From Candidatus Krumholzibacteriia bacterium (GTDB lineage Bacteria; Krumholzibacteriota; Krumholzibacteriia; WVZY01; JAKEHA01): 64,000 nucleotides of DNA. Position numbers and translations under genes: made by a program. Every line of letters begins with the position of its first letter. Position 1 is the stretch's first letter. Under the pieces are notes generated by a model. It was not told where the DNA came from. It saw only the letters and a program-made list of their open reading frames with translations, and did no database searches. Of the stretch, positions 17,687 through 25,966 are shown piece by piece. The DNA is taken from NCBI GenBank assembly GCA_029865265.1, contig JAOUHG010000005.1, positions 62,001-126,000 on the forward strand, read 5' to 3'.

Positions 17687-20575
17687 ATGATCGGCCGAAA
17701 GATCCATCACTACCAGATCACCGAGAAGCTCGGCGAGGGCGGCATGGGTGTCGTGTATCGCGCGGAGGATACCCGCCTCAACCGGACGGTTGCCCTCAAG
17801 TTCCTGCACCCGGCCATCGTCGCTCGCCCCGAGGACCAGCAGCGCCTGGTGGCCGAGGCGCGCGCCGCGGCCGGGCTGGGCCACCCGAATATCTGCACCA
17901 TCTTCGAGATCAACGAGATCGATGGCCAGACGTTCATCGCCATGCAGTTCGTCGAGGGCTCCACGCTGCGCGACCGGGTGCTCTCCGGGCGCATCGAAGC
18001 GGTTGACGCGCTGCGCTACCTCATTCAGATCGCGGACGGGCTCAAGCAGGCCCACGAGAAGAACATCGTTCACCGCGACATGAAGAGTTCCAACATCATG
18101 ATCACGCCGACGGGACGCGCGGTGATCATGGATTTCGGACTCGCGCGCCCGGTGGGGCAGGGCAAGACCGACGAGCGTTTCACGTCGCGCGGCACGTCCG
18201 CGTACATGTCGCCGGAGCAGGCGCGTGGGGAGGCGGTTGACCAGCGCACCGACATCTGGTCGCTGGGGGTGGTGCTCTACGAGATGCTCGCCGGGCAGTT
18301 GCCCTTCCGGGGGGACTACGAGCAGGCCGTCCTGTACTCCATACTGAACGAGTCCCACCGCCCGCTGGCGGACTTCCGACCCGGCCTGCCGGCCGCGGTG
18401 CTGAAGATCGTGGACCGCTGCCTGGTCAAGGATCCCGCCGACCGTTACCAGTCGCTCGACGAGTTGATCGCCGCCCTGCGCCGGGTGCTCGACAGCATGA
18501 CCGGCGTGGGGCGCGTGGCCCGGCATCCCAGCCGCTTGAGCCTGGTGGGAATTGCAACCGCGGCGATCGTCACCATCATCGCCGGGTTTCTGGGCTACGA
18601 CTTTCTGCGCGGACGCGTGGCTGGCGGACAAGACCGCGTCCCCATTGCGGTGATCGACTTTGACAACGATACCGACGAGGCGGCGCTAGACGGTCTCTCC
18701 GGGATGCTGATCACCGCGCTCGAGCAATCGCGGCGGCTTTCGGTGATGACGCGCGCGCGCATGCTGGACATCCTGGAGTCGCTGGGGCGGGACGAGGTGG
18801 CGCGCATCGATGAGTCGGCGGGGCAGCGCATCTGCGACGCGGGGGGGGTCGGCGCGCTGGTGATTCCGACCATCCGGCGCTTCGGCGACCTGTACACCAT
18901 CGATCTGAAGATCATGAACACCCGCACCCACAAGTACATCTACACGACGCGCAAAGAGGGGCGGGGCCAGGAGAGCATCCCCGGCATGATCGACGAGATC
19001 GCGCGCGACATCCGCATCGACCTGCGCGACACCAGCGAGGCGGTGGCGAGCAGTGCGGCGGTGGGTGACGTGACGACCACGAATCTCGACGCCTACCAGG
19101 CGTACTTCGAAGGGGAGACCCTGCTCAACGACCTCGATTTCGCGGGCGCCGCCGAGGCCTTTGCGCGGGCCATCGAGAACGATTCGACCTTCGCGCTGGC
19201 GCACTACCGCCTGGGATACGTGGAGTGGTGGACGCGCGGCCACCCGGAGGAGACGAAGCGGCACATCGGCTATGCCATCGAACATCTCGACCGGCTCCCG
19301 CTCAAGGAACGCTACCTGGTGCGGTCCATCCAGGTGTCGCTGGACAAGGGCTTCGAGGCGCAGTTGCCCATCCTCAAGGAGATGCGGGGGCTCTATCCGG
19401 ACGACAAGGAGATGCTGTTCTGCCTGGGTGACGCGGAGTTCCATTCCGCGCAATACGATTCCGCGGCGGTCCATTTTGCGTCGGCACTGGCGGTGGATCC
19501 CAATATGGACCGGGCGCTGCAGCACCTGACGTGGACCTACATGCGCCTGGAGCGCAAGGACGACGCCCTCAAGACGGCGGAAAGCTGGGTGCAGGCCGCA
19601 CCCTCGGCCGAGGCCTACGAGTACCTGGCCACGGCTCATTTCATGCGCGACGACGTGGCCCGCGCGGGGCAGATCCTGGACGCGGTGCGCAAGCGCTACC
19701 CGGAGTCGCCGCGGATTCCGCTGCGCATGGCCCAGGTGCAGTTCGCGCTCGGCAAGCCCCACGACGCGCTCAAGGCGCTGGACCTGGCCGGGGAGCTGGC
19801 CCTGGAGCACGAGCAGTTTCCCACCCTGTATGAGATCGGTGCGCAGCGCGCGATGGTGATCTTCCCGTACCTGGGCCGCTACCGGGACGCGTTCGCGGAA
19901 CTCGACAACGGCAAGACCCTGCTGGCGCAGACGCTGGACGATTCGACGTACGTCACCGGCCTGTTGCTGTCCCGCGCCGGGCTCGAGTACTGGGCCTACC
20001 AGGACCCGCGGCGCTCGCTGGCATTGCTGGATGCGTTCGATGTGGCCGGCGCGGACCACAAGGGGAAGGACTACCGGCGCTCGATGGCGCTCTTTGCCAT
20101 GCTCAGCGGCGACGAGTCGCGGGCGCGGGCCATCATGCAAGAGCACAAGGAGAAGATGACCCCCGCGCATGTGCGCAGCTTCGATGTGTTCGAGGCGGTG
20201 CACGCGGGCGACTGCACGCGGGCCGCCGCCATCCTGCGCGAACTGCCCTCGCTCAAGGGTTATATGAGCGGTTCGATGCCCACGTTGCAGTACTGCGTGG
20301 CCGTGTGCGAACTCAACAGCGGGGACGCCGCTTCCGCCATCGCACGCCTGCGCAAGATCGTCGACGAGCCTCTGGTCAGCGCAGACACCGCCACCATCTA
20401 CGGAATGGCATGGTTGCGGCTGGGCAACGCGTATGAGAAGAAGGGTAATGTCACTGATGCCCTGTCCTGCTACCGGAAGGTGCTCGCGATGTTGAAGGAT
20501 GGCGACCCCGACCTGGTCAGTGTGCGCGAGGCGCGTGAGAACGTGGATCGTCTTACCGCGGCGGGGACCATGTGA
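17687..20575 (+). CDS. Transmembrane Ser/Thr protein kinase with CsgG/FlgO-like region and TPR repeats
   Basis: 962 residues. The Hanks-type kinase domain (9-270) has GEGGMGVVY, Lys38, HRD at 129-131, DFG at 149-151 and the SPEQARGE activation-loop end. One transmembrane helix lies at about 284-306. The extracytoplasmic part begins with PIAVIDFDND and MTRARMLDIL (about 320-450), resembling FlgO/CsgG-type modules, and continues with TPR-like helical repeats to the end. It would sense or scaffold proteins outside the membrane and phosphorylate cytoplasmic targets. The 120-base gap before it has an AAACGGC/GCCGTTT hairpin but no T tract. Its stop overlaps the next start. Confidence 0.9.
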   Translation: MIGRKIHHYQITEKLGEGGMGVVYRAEDTRLNRTVALKFLHPAIVARPEDQQRLVAEARAAAGLGHPNICTIFEINEIDGQTFIAMQFVEGSTLRDRVLSGRIEAVDALRYLIQIADGLKQAHEKNIVHRDMKSSNIMITPTGRAVIMDFGLARPVGQGKTDERFTSRGTSAYMSPEQARGEAVDQRTDIWSLGVVLYEMLAGQLPFRGDYEQAVLYSILNESHRPLADFRPGLPAAVLKIVDRCLVKDPADRYQSLDELIAALRRVLDSMTGVGRVARHPSRLSLVGIATAAIVTIIAGFLGYDFLRGRVAGGQDRVPIAVIDFDNDTDEAALDGLSGMLITALEQSRRLSVMTRARMLDILESLGRDEVARIDESAGQRICDAGGVGALVIPTIRRFGDLYTIDLKIMNTRTHKYIYTTRKEGRGQESIPGMIDEIARDIRIDLRDTSEAVASSAAVGDVTTTNLDAYQAYFEGETLLNDLDFAGAAEAFARAIENDSTFALAHYRLGYVEWWTRGHPEETKRHIGYAIEHLDRLPLKERYLVRSIQVSLDKGFEAQLPILKEMRGLYPDDKEMLFCLGDAEFHSAQYDSAAVHFASALAVDPNMDRALQHLTWTYMRLERKDDALKTAESWVQAAPSAEAYEYLATAHFMRDDVARAGQILDAVRKRYPESPRIPLRMAQVQFALGKPHDALKALDLAGELALEHEQFPTLYEIGAQRAMVIFPYLGRYRDAFAELDNGKTLLAQTLDDSTYVTGLLLSRAGLEYWAYQDPRRSLALLDAFDVAGADHKGKDYRRSMALFAMLSGDESRARAIMQEHKEKMTPAHVRSFDVFEAVHAGDCTRAAAILRELPSLKGYMSGSMPTLQYCVAVCELNSGDAASAIARLRKIVDEPLVSADTATIYGMAWLRLGNAYEKKGNVTDALSCYRKVLAMLKDGDPDLVSVREARENVDRLTAAGTM

Positions 20576-22251
20576 GGCGCCGCTTCCGCGCGCGCGCGCG
20601 GCTGGTGCCGCTGGGTCTCTTTCTGCCCTTCCTGCCCGTCATCGTGTCCGCGCAGACCGCGGACATTCTCTTTGAAAACGGTGTTGTCTGGACCGGCACG
20701 TCCGCGAATGGCGTTACGTGCGTGGCGGTGGCCGGTGACCGCATCGTCTATGTGGGGAACGACGCGGGCGGAGGGGATTTCCGCTCCGCGCGCACCCGCG
20801 TGGTCGATCTGGAGGGGCGCCTGCTTCTGCCCGGTCTGGTGGACGCGCACGCGCACCTGCACGGTCTCGGGCGTGCGCTCGGCGAAGTCGCGCTGGAGGG
20901 AACGCGTTCGGCGGCGGAGGTCGCGGAACGCGTCCGCCAGAAGCAGCAGCAGGCCGTCCCGGGGTCATGGCTCCACGGCCGTGGCTGGGATCAGAACGAC
21001 TGGAGCGTCACCGAATTCCCGACCTGGAGGGATCTTGCCGGCACCGAGGCAAGCCCGGTGTATCTGGGGCGCGTCGACGGACACGCGCTGTGGTTGAACC
21101 GCACGGCACTGGATGCGTGCGGCATCACGCGTGACACGCCGGACCCGGCGGGCGGGCGGATCATCCGCGACACCGATGGAGAACCCACCGGAGTTCTGGT
21201 CGATAACGCCGAGAATCTCGTTCTTGCGCATGTGCCGGAGCCGGCGCCAGAGGAAGTCGATGCACGCCTGCGCCGCGCCATCCGGGAGTGTAACCACCTC
21301 GGGCTGGTGGGCTTTCATGACGCGGGCACCACGCCCGATGTGCTCGCGTCGCTGCGCAGGATCGGCGCTGCCGGCGGTCTGACCCTGAACGTCTATGCAA
21401 TGCTGGATTCGGAGTATCCGTCGCTGCTGGAGGGTTCCTTCGATGCCGGACCAAGCGAGGAGTTCGGCGGGCGGCTGGTCATACGATGCGTCAAGCTGCG
21501 TGCGGATGGCGCGCTGGGATCGCGTGGCGCCGCGCTGCTTGCCCCCTACGACGACGATGCCGGGAACATCGGTCTCAACGTGCAGCCGGAATCAACGCTG
21601 TACGCCCTCACCCTGGCCGCGTTCGAGAGCGGTTTCCAGCCGGCGACGCACGCCATCGGGGACCGGGGTAACCGACTCATCCTCGACGTGTACGAGCGGG
21701 CGGCCGCGCAGGCGCGGCCGCAGGACGCGCGTCCGCGCGTCGAGCACTGCCAGATTATCGACGTGAATGATCTGTCCCGTTTCGCGCCGATGGGTGTGGT
21801 TGCTTCGATGCAACCCACGCATGCCACCTCAGACATGCCGTGGGCCGCGGTGCGCGTGGGCGAGGCGCGCCTGGCCGGTGCGTACGCGTGGCGGTCGCTG
21901 CTCGACTCGGGCGCGCACATGGCGTTCGGTTCCGACGCGCCGGTGGAGTCGGTGGATCCCTTGTGGGGAATCTACGCAGCGGTAACCAGGCAGGATCACG
22001 CGGGAAATCCCCCCGGGGGATGGCGGCCGGGTGAGAAAGTCACAATGGACGAGTCGTTGCGCGCTTTCACCTCGGGAGCGGCGTACGCGGCCTTCGAAGA
22101 GTCGCGAGCCGGAATCATCGCGGTTGGTATGCGCGCCGATCTCACGGTCGTCGACACCAACCTCCTCACCTGCGAACCCGCCGCCATTCTCGGCGCGCGT
22201 GCCGTGATGACGGTGGTGCACGGCGAAGTCGTCCATGAGGCGACCGACTAG
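20572..22251 (+). CDS. Secreted amidohydrolase (YtcJ/Amidohydrolase 3 type)
   Basis: 559 residues. The GTG start overlaps the kinase stop (GTGA). A signal peptide (LVPLGLFLPFLPVIVSAQ) indicates export. The metal-dependent hydrolase core shows LPGLVDAHAHLHG (H-x-H), FHDAGTT, the His of ATHAIGDRG, EHCQ, and the Asp of FGSDAPVE, then the C-terminal strand region MRADLTVVD. Family members are metal amidases or deaminases of broad specificity; the substrate cannot be stated. It converges with the M14 peptidase gene, overlapping it by 4 bases. Confidence 0.87.
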   Translation: MRRRFRARARLVPLGLFLPFLPVIVSAQTADILFENGVVWTGTSANGVTCVAVAGDRIVYVGNDAGGGDFRSARTRVVDLEGRLLLPGLVDAHAHLHGLGRALGEVALEGTRSAAEVAERVRQKQQQAVPGSWLHGRGWDQNDWSVTEFPTWRDLAGTEASPVYLGRVDGHALWLNRTALDACGITRDTPDPAGGRIIRDTDGEPTGVLVDNAENLVLAHVPEPAPEEVDARLRRAIRECNHLGLVGFHDAGTTPDVLASLRRIGAAGGLTLNVYAMLDSEYPSLLEGSFDAGPSEEFGGRLVIRCVKLRADGALGSRGAALLAPYDDDAGNIGLNVQPESTLYALTLAAFESGFQPATHAIGDRGNRLILDVYERAAAQARPQDARPRVEHCQIIDVNDLSRFAPMGVVASMQPTHATSDMPWAAVRVGEARLAGAYAWRSLLDSGAHMAFGSDAPVESVDPLWGIYAAVTRQDHAGNPPGGWRPGEKVTMDESLRAFTSGAAYAAFEESRAGIIAVGMRADLTVVDTNLLTCEPAAILGARAVMTVVHGEVVHEATD

Positions 22252-24023
22252 CGGGACATGCGGCGCAGCCGCTCGACGGTGTCGCGGTCGAGGATGCGGC
22301 CCACCGGGTAGAGGTTCTGGCGCGTATCGAAGTAGGGCGTGCGGCGGTAGAACCAGTCGCGGATCCGGTCCGGGTTGCCCGCGAAAGTCGAGTCCTGTTT
22401 CATCTCCTCGAACTCACGCACCAGCGCTGCATCCCGGGCCAGCATGTCGTGCGCCATTTCCTCGATCACATAGCTCTCGATGTATTCCTTCTGCTCGAAG
22501 GACGCGTCGAAGTAGTCCCAGCGCACGAGCGCATCGGGGCCGGCGGGTTCGAACAGGTGCGCCGCAACGCGCGCGCCCGGCTGCGCGAGATCGATGATCA
22601 CCGTCCCCGGCGCGAGCGTTCTCTCCTCCAGCACTTCGTCGAATTTGTACTCGAGCGGGTGGTGCCCCTCGTAGGGAGTCGCGGCCCAGGTGACGTCGCG
22701 GAAGCGGACCGTCGAGACCTGCGTGGTCACCGGTTCCCGGAGTATGAAGGACGCGAGCCCGTGGTCGCTCACCCGCTGGATCGCCACCACCCATTGCGGC
22801 GGCACCACGTATGCCTCCGGCAGGCGGGCCTCGGCGGTGACCCGGGGGCGGTCAAAATAAGCCACGCCTACGGTCACGGGTTCCTTGCTGTAACGGTACC
22901 AGTCGCCGCCGGTCACGGAGCTCTTCTCGACCGAATAGGCGTAGCCCAGGAAATCGATCATCGTGCTCTCCTCAAAAGACGCCGCCCAGTCCAACGGAAG
23001 GGGAACGCGGCGAAACGTCTCGCCGGAAACCAGCGCATCCGCGCGGGTGACGGCGTCGCGCAGGACCCGGGCCTCCTGGTTGGCGATCTCGAGAGTCTCG
23101 ATGAGCATCCGGTGGGTGCCGCGCACACGCGTGGCGTAGTCCTTCAGCATGTGGGTCTCGATGAGGATGGCCACGCGGTTGCGCAGGGCGGCGTACCCGG
23201 TGGAGAAGCGCGGCGGCGCGACGAGTTTCTGAAGACCGCTCCCGGGATCGTGCCACACCCGGAAGAGGCAGTAGGGTGCGAGCGGGTAGCCGGCGGCGGC
23301 CATGCGCGCCTCCAGGCCGGGCTCCAGCCGCGTGCGAATCCACTCGCTGACTTCGGTGTCCGCGCTCTGCAACGTCTCGATGGCGTACGTCACGACGTAC
23401 TGGTAGTCCGCGCCGTCGGTGACGTGGCAATCGATGAACAGGTCCGGCTGCCATCGGTTGAACAGTGCCAGCCACGCGCGTATCTCCGGCGTGTCCGCCT
23501 TGAGGTAGTCCCGGTTCAGGTTGAGGTTGGTGGCGTTGGTGCGAAACCCCATGTTCTCGGGGCCGTTCTGGTTGGCGCGGTTGTACGGGCTGGTGCGCTC
23601 GTGCCCGTCGACATTCAGTATGGGAATGAAAACGATGGTGGCGTGATCGAGCAGGTCCCGGCGGCTGCCGTCGATGGCAATCTCCTGCATGAGCCTGAAA
23701 CCAGCGTCCTTGCCGTCGATCTCACCGGCGTGGATCCCGGCCTGGATCATCACCACCAGCTTGCCGTCGCGGCGTACGCGCGCCGGGTCGTGGTGCCCGT
23801 CGGCGTCTACGATGAGCACGGGGAGTGCGCGGTCCTCCCCGCTGCTTCCGAAGCTCTCGAAGCGGACCCGTGACGAGGCGCGGTCCAGTTGCCGGCACAT
23901 CTCGATGGCCTCGTCATAGCTTCCGGTGCGGGTGCCGCCGGATCGATCGAATTCGCTGGTCAGGATGGGGGAGGTCCCGGGCGACGCCATGAGGACCATG
24001 GCCAATATCAACGCGTGAATCAT
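22248..24023 (-). CDS. Secreted M14-family zinc carboxypeptidase
   Basis: 591 residues. A short signal sequence (ALILAMVLMASPGTS) leads into an M14 catalytic domain: zinc ligands in IQAGIHAGEIDGKDA (H-x-x-E), third ligand His in CHVTDG, and the general-base Glu in ILIETHMLKDY. NLNLNRDYLK matches the substrate-binding Asn-Arg segment. The C-terminal 270 residues are an accessory domain I cannot name. The ATG at 24023 was chosen because the signal peptide follows directly. It would remove C-terminal residues from peptides or cell-wall material outside the cytoplasm. Confidence 0.87.
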   Translation of the reverse strand: MIHALILAMVLMASPGTSPILTSEFDRSGGTRTGSYDEAIEMCRQLDRASSRVRFESFGSSGEDRALPVLIVDADGHHDPARVRRDGKLVVMIQAGIHAGEIDGKDAGFRLMQEIAIDGSRRDLLDHATIVFIPILNVDGHERTSPYNRANQNGPENMGFRTNATNLNLNRDYLKADTPEIRAWLALFNRWQPDLFIDCHVTDGADYQYVVTYAIETLQSADTEVSEWIRTRLEPGLEARMAAAGYPLAPYCLFRVWHDPGSGLQKLVAPPRFSTGYAALRNRVAILIETHMLKDYATRVRGTHRMLIETLEIANQEARVLRDAVTRADALVSGETFRRVPLPLDWAASFEESTMIDFLGYAYSVEKSSVTGGDWYRYSKEPVTVGVAYFDRPRVTAEARLPEAYVVPPQWVVAIQRVSDHGLASFILREPVTTQVSTVRFRDVTWAATPYEGHHPLEYKFDEVLEERTLAPGTVIIDLAQPGARVAAHLFEPAGPDALVRWDYFDASFEQKEYIESYVIEEMAHDMLARDAALVREFEEMKQDSTFAGNPDRIRDWFYRRTPYFDTRQNLYPVGRILDRDTVERLRRMSR

Positions 24024-24136
24024 GGTCGGGGAGTATACACAGCGCCGGCGCTGGCGCAGCAAATTTCCTCATTGCGCGAGGTGGTGGACGGCCTTATCGT
24101 AGAAAAACCCCACGCCCTCTTCCCATGGAGACACAC

Positions 24137-25297
24137 ATGAGACGCACCCTGACGGCGTTTCTCCTTCTGGCCGCCATGGCACCCGCGGCCGTCGCTCGCA
24201 CCTGGTACGTCAAGGCGGACCATAGCGGCGACGCTCCCACCATCCAGGCCGGTATCGACAGCGCGGCCGTCGGCGACACGGTGCTCGTCGCCGCCGGGAC
24301 CTACGGCTGGACCGCGCAGGGAACCGGCAACGACTACGGCATGATCTACATTCAGCGCGGGCAGAACGGATTCGTGCTGCGTGGTGAGGGCGGTGCCCAG
24401 TCTACGGTGCTCGACGGCGAGTACCGGGGTCGCGTTATGTTCGTGGCCGGCTGGAACGACATCGTGGTGGAGGGATTTACCATCCGGCGGGGCATGGCGC
24501 CCGCGTATGGCGACTGGACCGGTGGGGGGCTCGCCACGCACCTCTCTCACGACATCTACCGGGAGTGCGTGTTCCGAGACAACATTGCCAACTACGGCGG
24601 GGCCATCTGGTGTGGTGGTGTGAGTTCGCCGCAACTGGTGGATTGCGAGTTCTTCAACAACCAGGCCATCAACGGCGGCGCGGTCTTTCTGGTCAACAGT
24701 TCGGAAACACCGACATTTCGCAATTGCACGTTCACCCGCAACCGGGCCACGGGCAGCGGGGGAGCGCTCTACGCGGTGCACAACGGCTTCAATCTCGAAC
24801 AGTGCCTGATTGCCTTCAATTCAGCGGAGTCCCAGGGGGGTGCGATTTTTGCGCGCAACGTGTGGCCGAGTTCGGTGACCTCGTGCACGATCGCGGAGAA
24901 CATGGCCGGAGAAGCAACGGCGATCTTCCTGAACGCCTGCCCCTCGGTGCAAGTGAGCCGCTCGATTGTCGCCCGCGGGTCGGGGTCGCCGACATTCACC
25001 GCGATCAACGGCAGCGTGTTGTCGATCTCGTGCAGCGACGTCTACGGCAACAGTCCGGACTCGTTCCCGGCCGGTGTGCTGGATGCGGGCGGGAATTTCT
25101 CCGCCGATCCCCAGTTCTGCGGGGCGGTGGGATCCGGCGTGTTCTCCATCTCGGGTGGCTCGCCGTGCGCGCCGGGTTTGCATCCGGATGGCGCGGGCTG
25201 CGGGCTGATTGGCGCGTTGGCACCGGTGTGCGGGGGCGTAAGTGTGAAACCCATTACCTGGGGCCAACTTAAGGACATATACCGCGGCGCCAGGTAG
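24137..25297 (+). CDS. Secreted right-handed beta-helix protein with C-terminal WG-x-x-K motif
   Basis: 386 residues. Signal peptide (TLTAFLLLAAMAPAAVA), then a Pbp-type start TWYVKADHSGDAPTIQAGID as in pectate-lyase-like helices, and repeated turns such as YGGAIWCGGVSSPQLVDCEF and NGGAVFLVNSSETPTFRNC that form a parallel beta-helix. The C-terminus is Cys-rich (GLHPDGAGCGLIGALAPVCGG is the kind seen) and ends ITWGQLKDIYRGAR, a possible sorting or anchoring motif. No catalytic residues are recognised. The ATG at 24137 is preceded by GGAG at 8 bases. The gene is divergent from the M14 peptidase. Confidence 0.82.
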   Translation: MRRTLTAFLLLAAMAPAAVARTWYVKADHSGDAPTIQAGIDSAAVGDTVLVAAGTYGWTAQGTGNDYGMIYIQRGQNGFVLRGEGGAQSTVLDGEYRGRVMFVAGWNDIVVEGFTIRRGMAPAYGDWTGGGLATHLSHDIYRECVFRDNIANYGGAIWCGGVSSPQLVDCEFFNNQAINGGAVFLVNSSETPTFRNCTFTRNRATGSGGALYAVHNGFNLEQCLIAFNSAESQGGAIFARNVWPSSVTSCTIAENMAGEATAIFLNACPSVQVSRSIVARGSGSPTFTAINGSVLSISCSDVYGNSPDSFPAGVLDAGGNFSADPQFCGAVGSGVFSISGGSPCAPGLHPDGAGCGLIGALAPVCGGVSVKPITWGQLKDIYRGAR

Positions 25298-25317
25298 CGG
25301 CCGGCAAATCCGTGCCG

Positions 25318-25346
25318 TTGACACCCTCCAGAAGCGGGACGATACT
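25318..25346 (+). promoter_or_regulatory. Sigma70-type promoter of the small lipoprotein gene
   Basis: TTGACA at 25318-25323 and GATACT at 25341-25346, with 17 bases between. The -35 is perfect and the -10 matches four of six. The predicted start is about 70 bases before the ATG at 25424. The same GATACT -10 is used by the phosphatase promoter at 16174. Confidence 0.65.
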
Positions 25347-25423
25347 TGTAGGTGTAAAGCGAAGTCCGTCGGCGATGGACCTCGTGGCCATCGCCGGTCG
25401 TCTTTCGCGGGAAGGAGGCCGTC

Positions 25424-25879
25424 ATGCGCCGGGCCCCACATTGGCTCTTGTCGGTTTCTGTAGTCTTCCTGCTCTCAGGCTGCTCGACGACGCTGCGACT
25501 GTCCCAGGAGAAGCCGCCCGCGTACCTGTCCGAGTTGCGCGCACAATACCAGAGTGAGAATCCCGCCAGTCCCTACGCCGACCGTATCAACAGTGGTCAG
25601 GTGGTGAAGGGAATGGACCGCTTCGGGGTGCTTGCCTCGTGGGGATATCCCGAAAAGCGAACGCGCGAGGGAATGCTCTACGAGACGTGGACCTACGTCG
25701 ATATCGACGAGTCCTCGGGGGATACCAGGACGTACGTGCTCGCGTTTCGTGACGGTGTGCTCGAGGATTGGAACAGCACGCGACTCACCACGGGCATGGT
25801 GCGGGTGGCCGACAAGTCTCCGGCGGTGCCGCAGCCCACGACGACCGACGTGGGCGGGAAGACCGTTCCGCAGAACTAG
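25424..25879 (+). CDS. Small BamE/SmpA-like lipoprotein
   Basis: 151 residues. Clear lipoprotein signal with lipobox LLSGC (Cys20). The mature part contains INSGQVVKGMDRFGVLASWG-type helices followed by beta strands ending in YVLAFRDGVLEDW, the arrangement of BamE/OmlA-fold lipoproteins, in which a G-M-x-x-x-x-V segment precedes a W-x-Y strand. Whether it belongs to the outer-membrane assembly machine is not shown; the similarity is one of pattern. AAGGAGG before the ATG is a strong ribosome site. Confidence 0.72.
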   Translation: MRRAPHWLLSVSVVFLLSGCSTTLRLSQEKPPAYLSELRAQYQSENPASPYADRINSGQVVKGMDRFGVLASWGYPEKRTREGMLYETWTYVDIDESSGDTRTYVLAFRDGVLEDWNSTRLTTGMVRVADKSPAVPQPTTTDVGGKTVPQN

Positions 25880-25966
25880 CGGCACGGCGCCGCTGCCGGA
25901 GAAACACCTCAGGTTGGGACCCCGCCGGGGCCCCACCGGCACGTTGCGTGCAGTCCCCTCCCTGCA

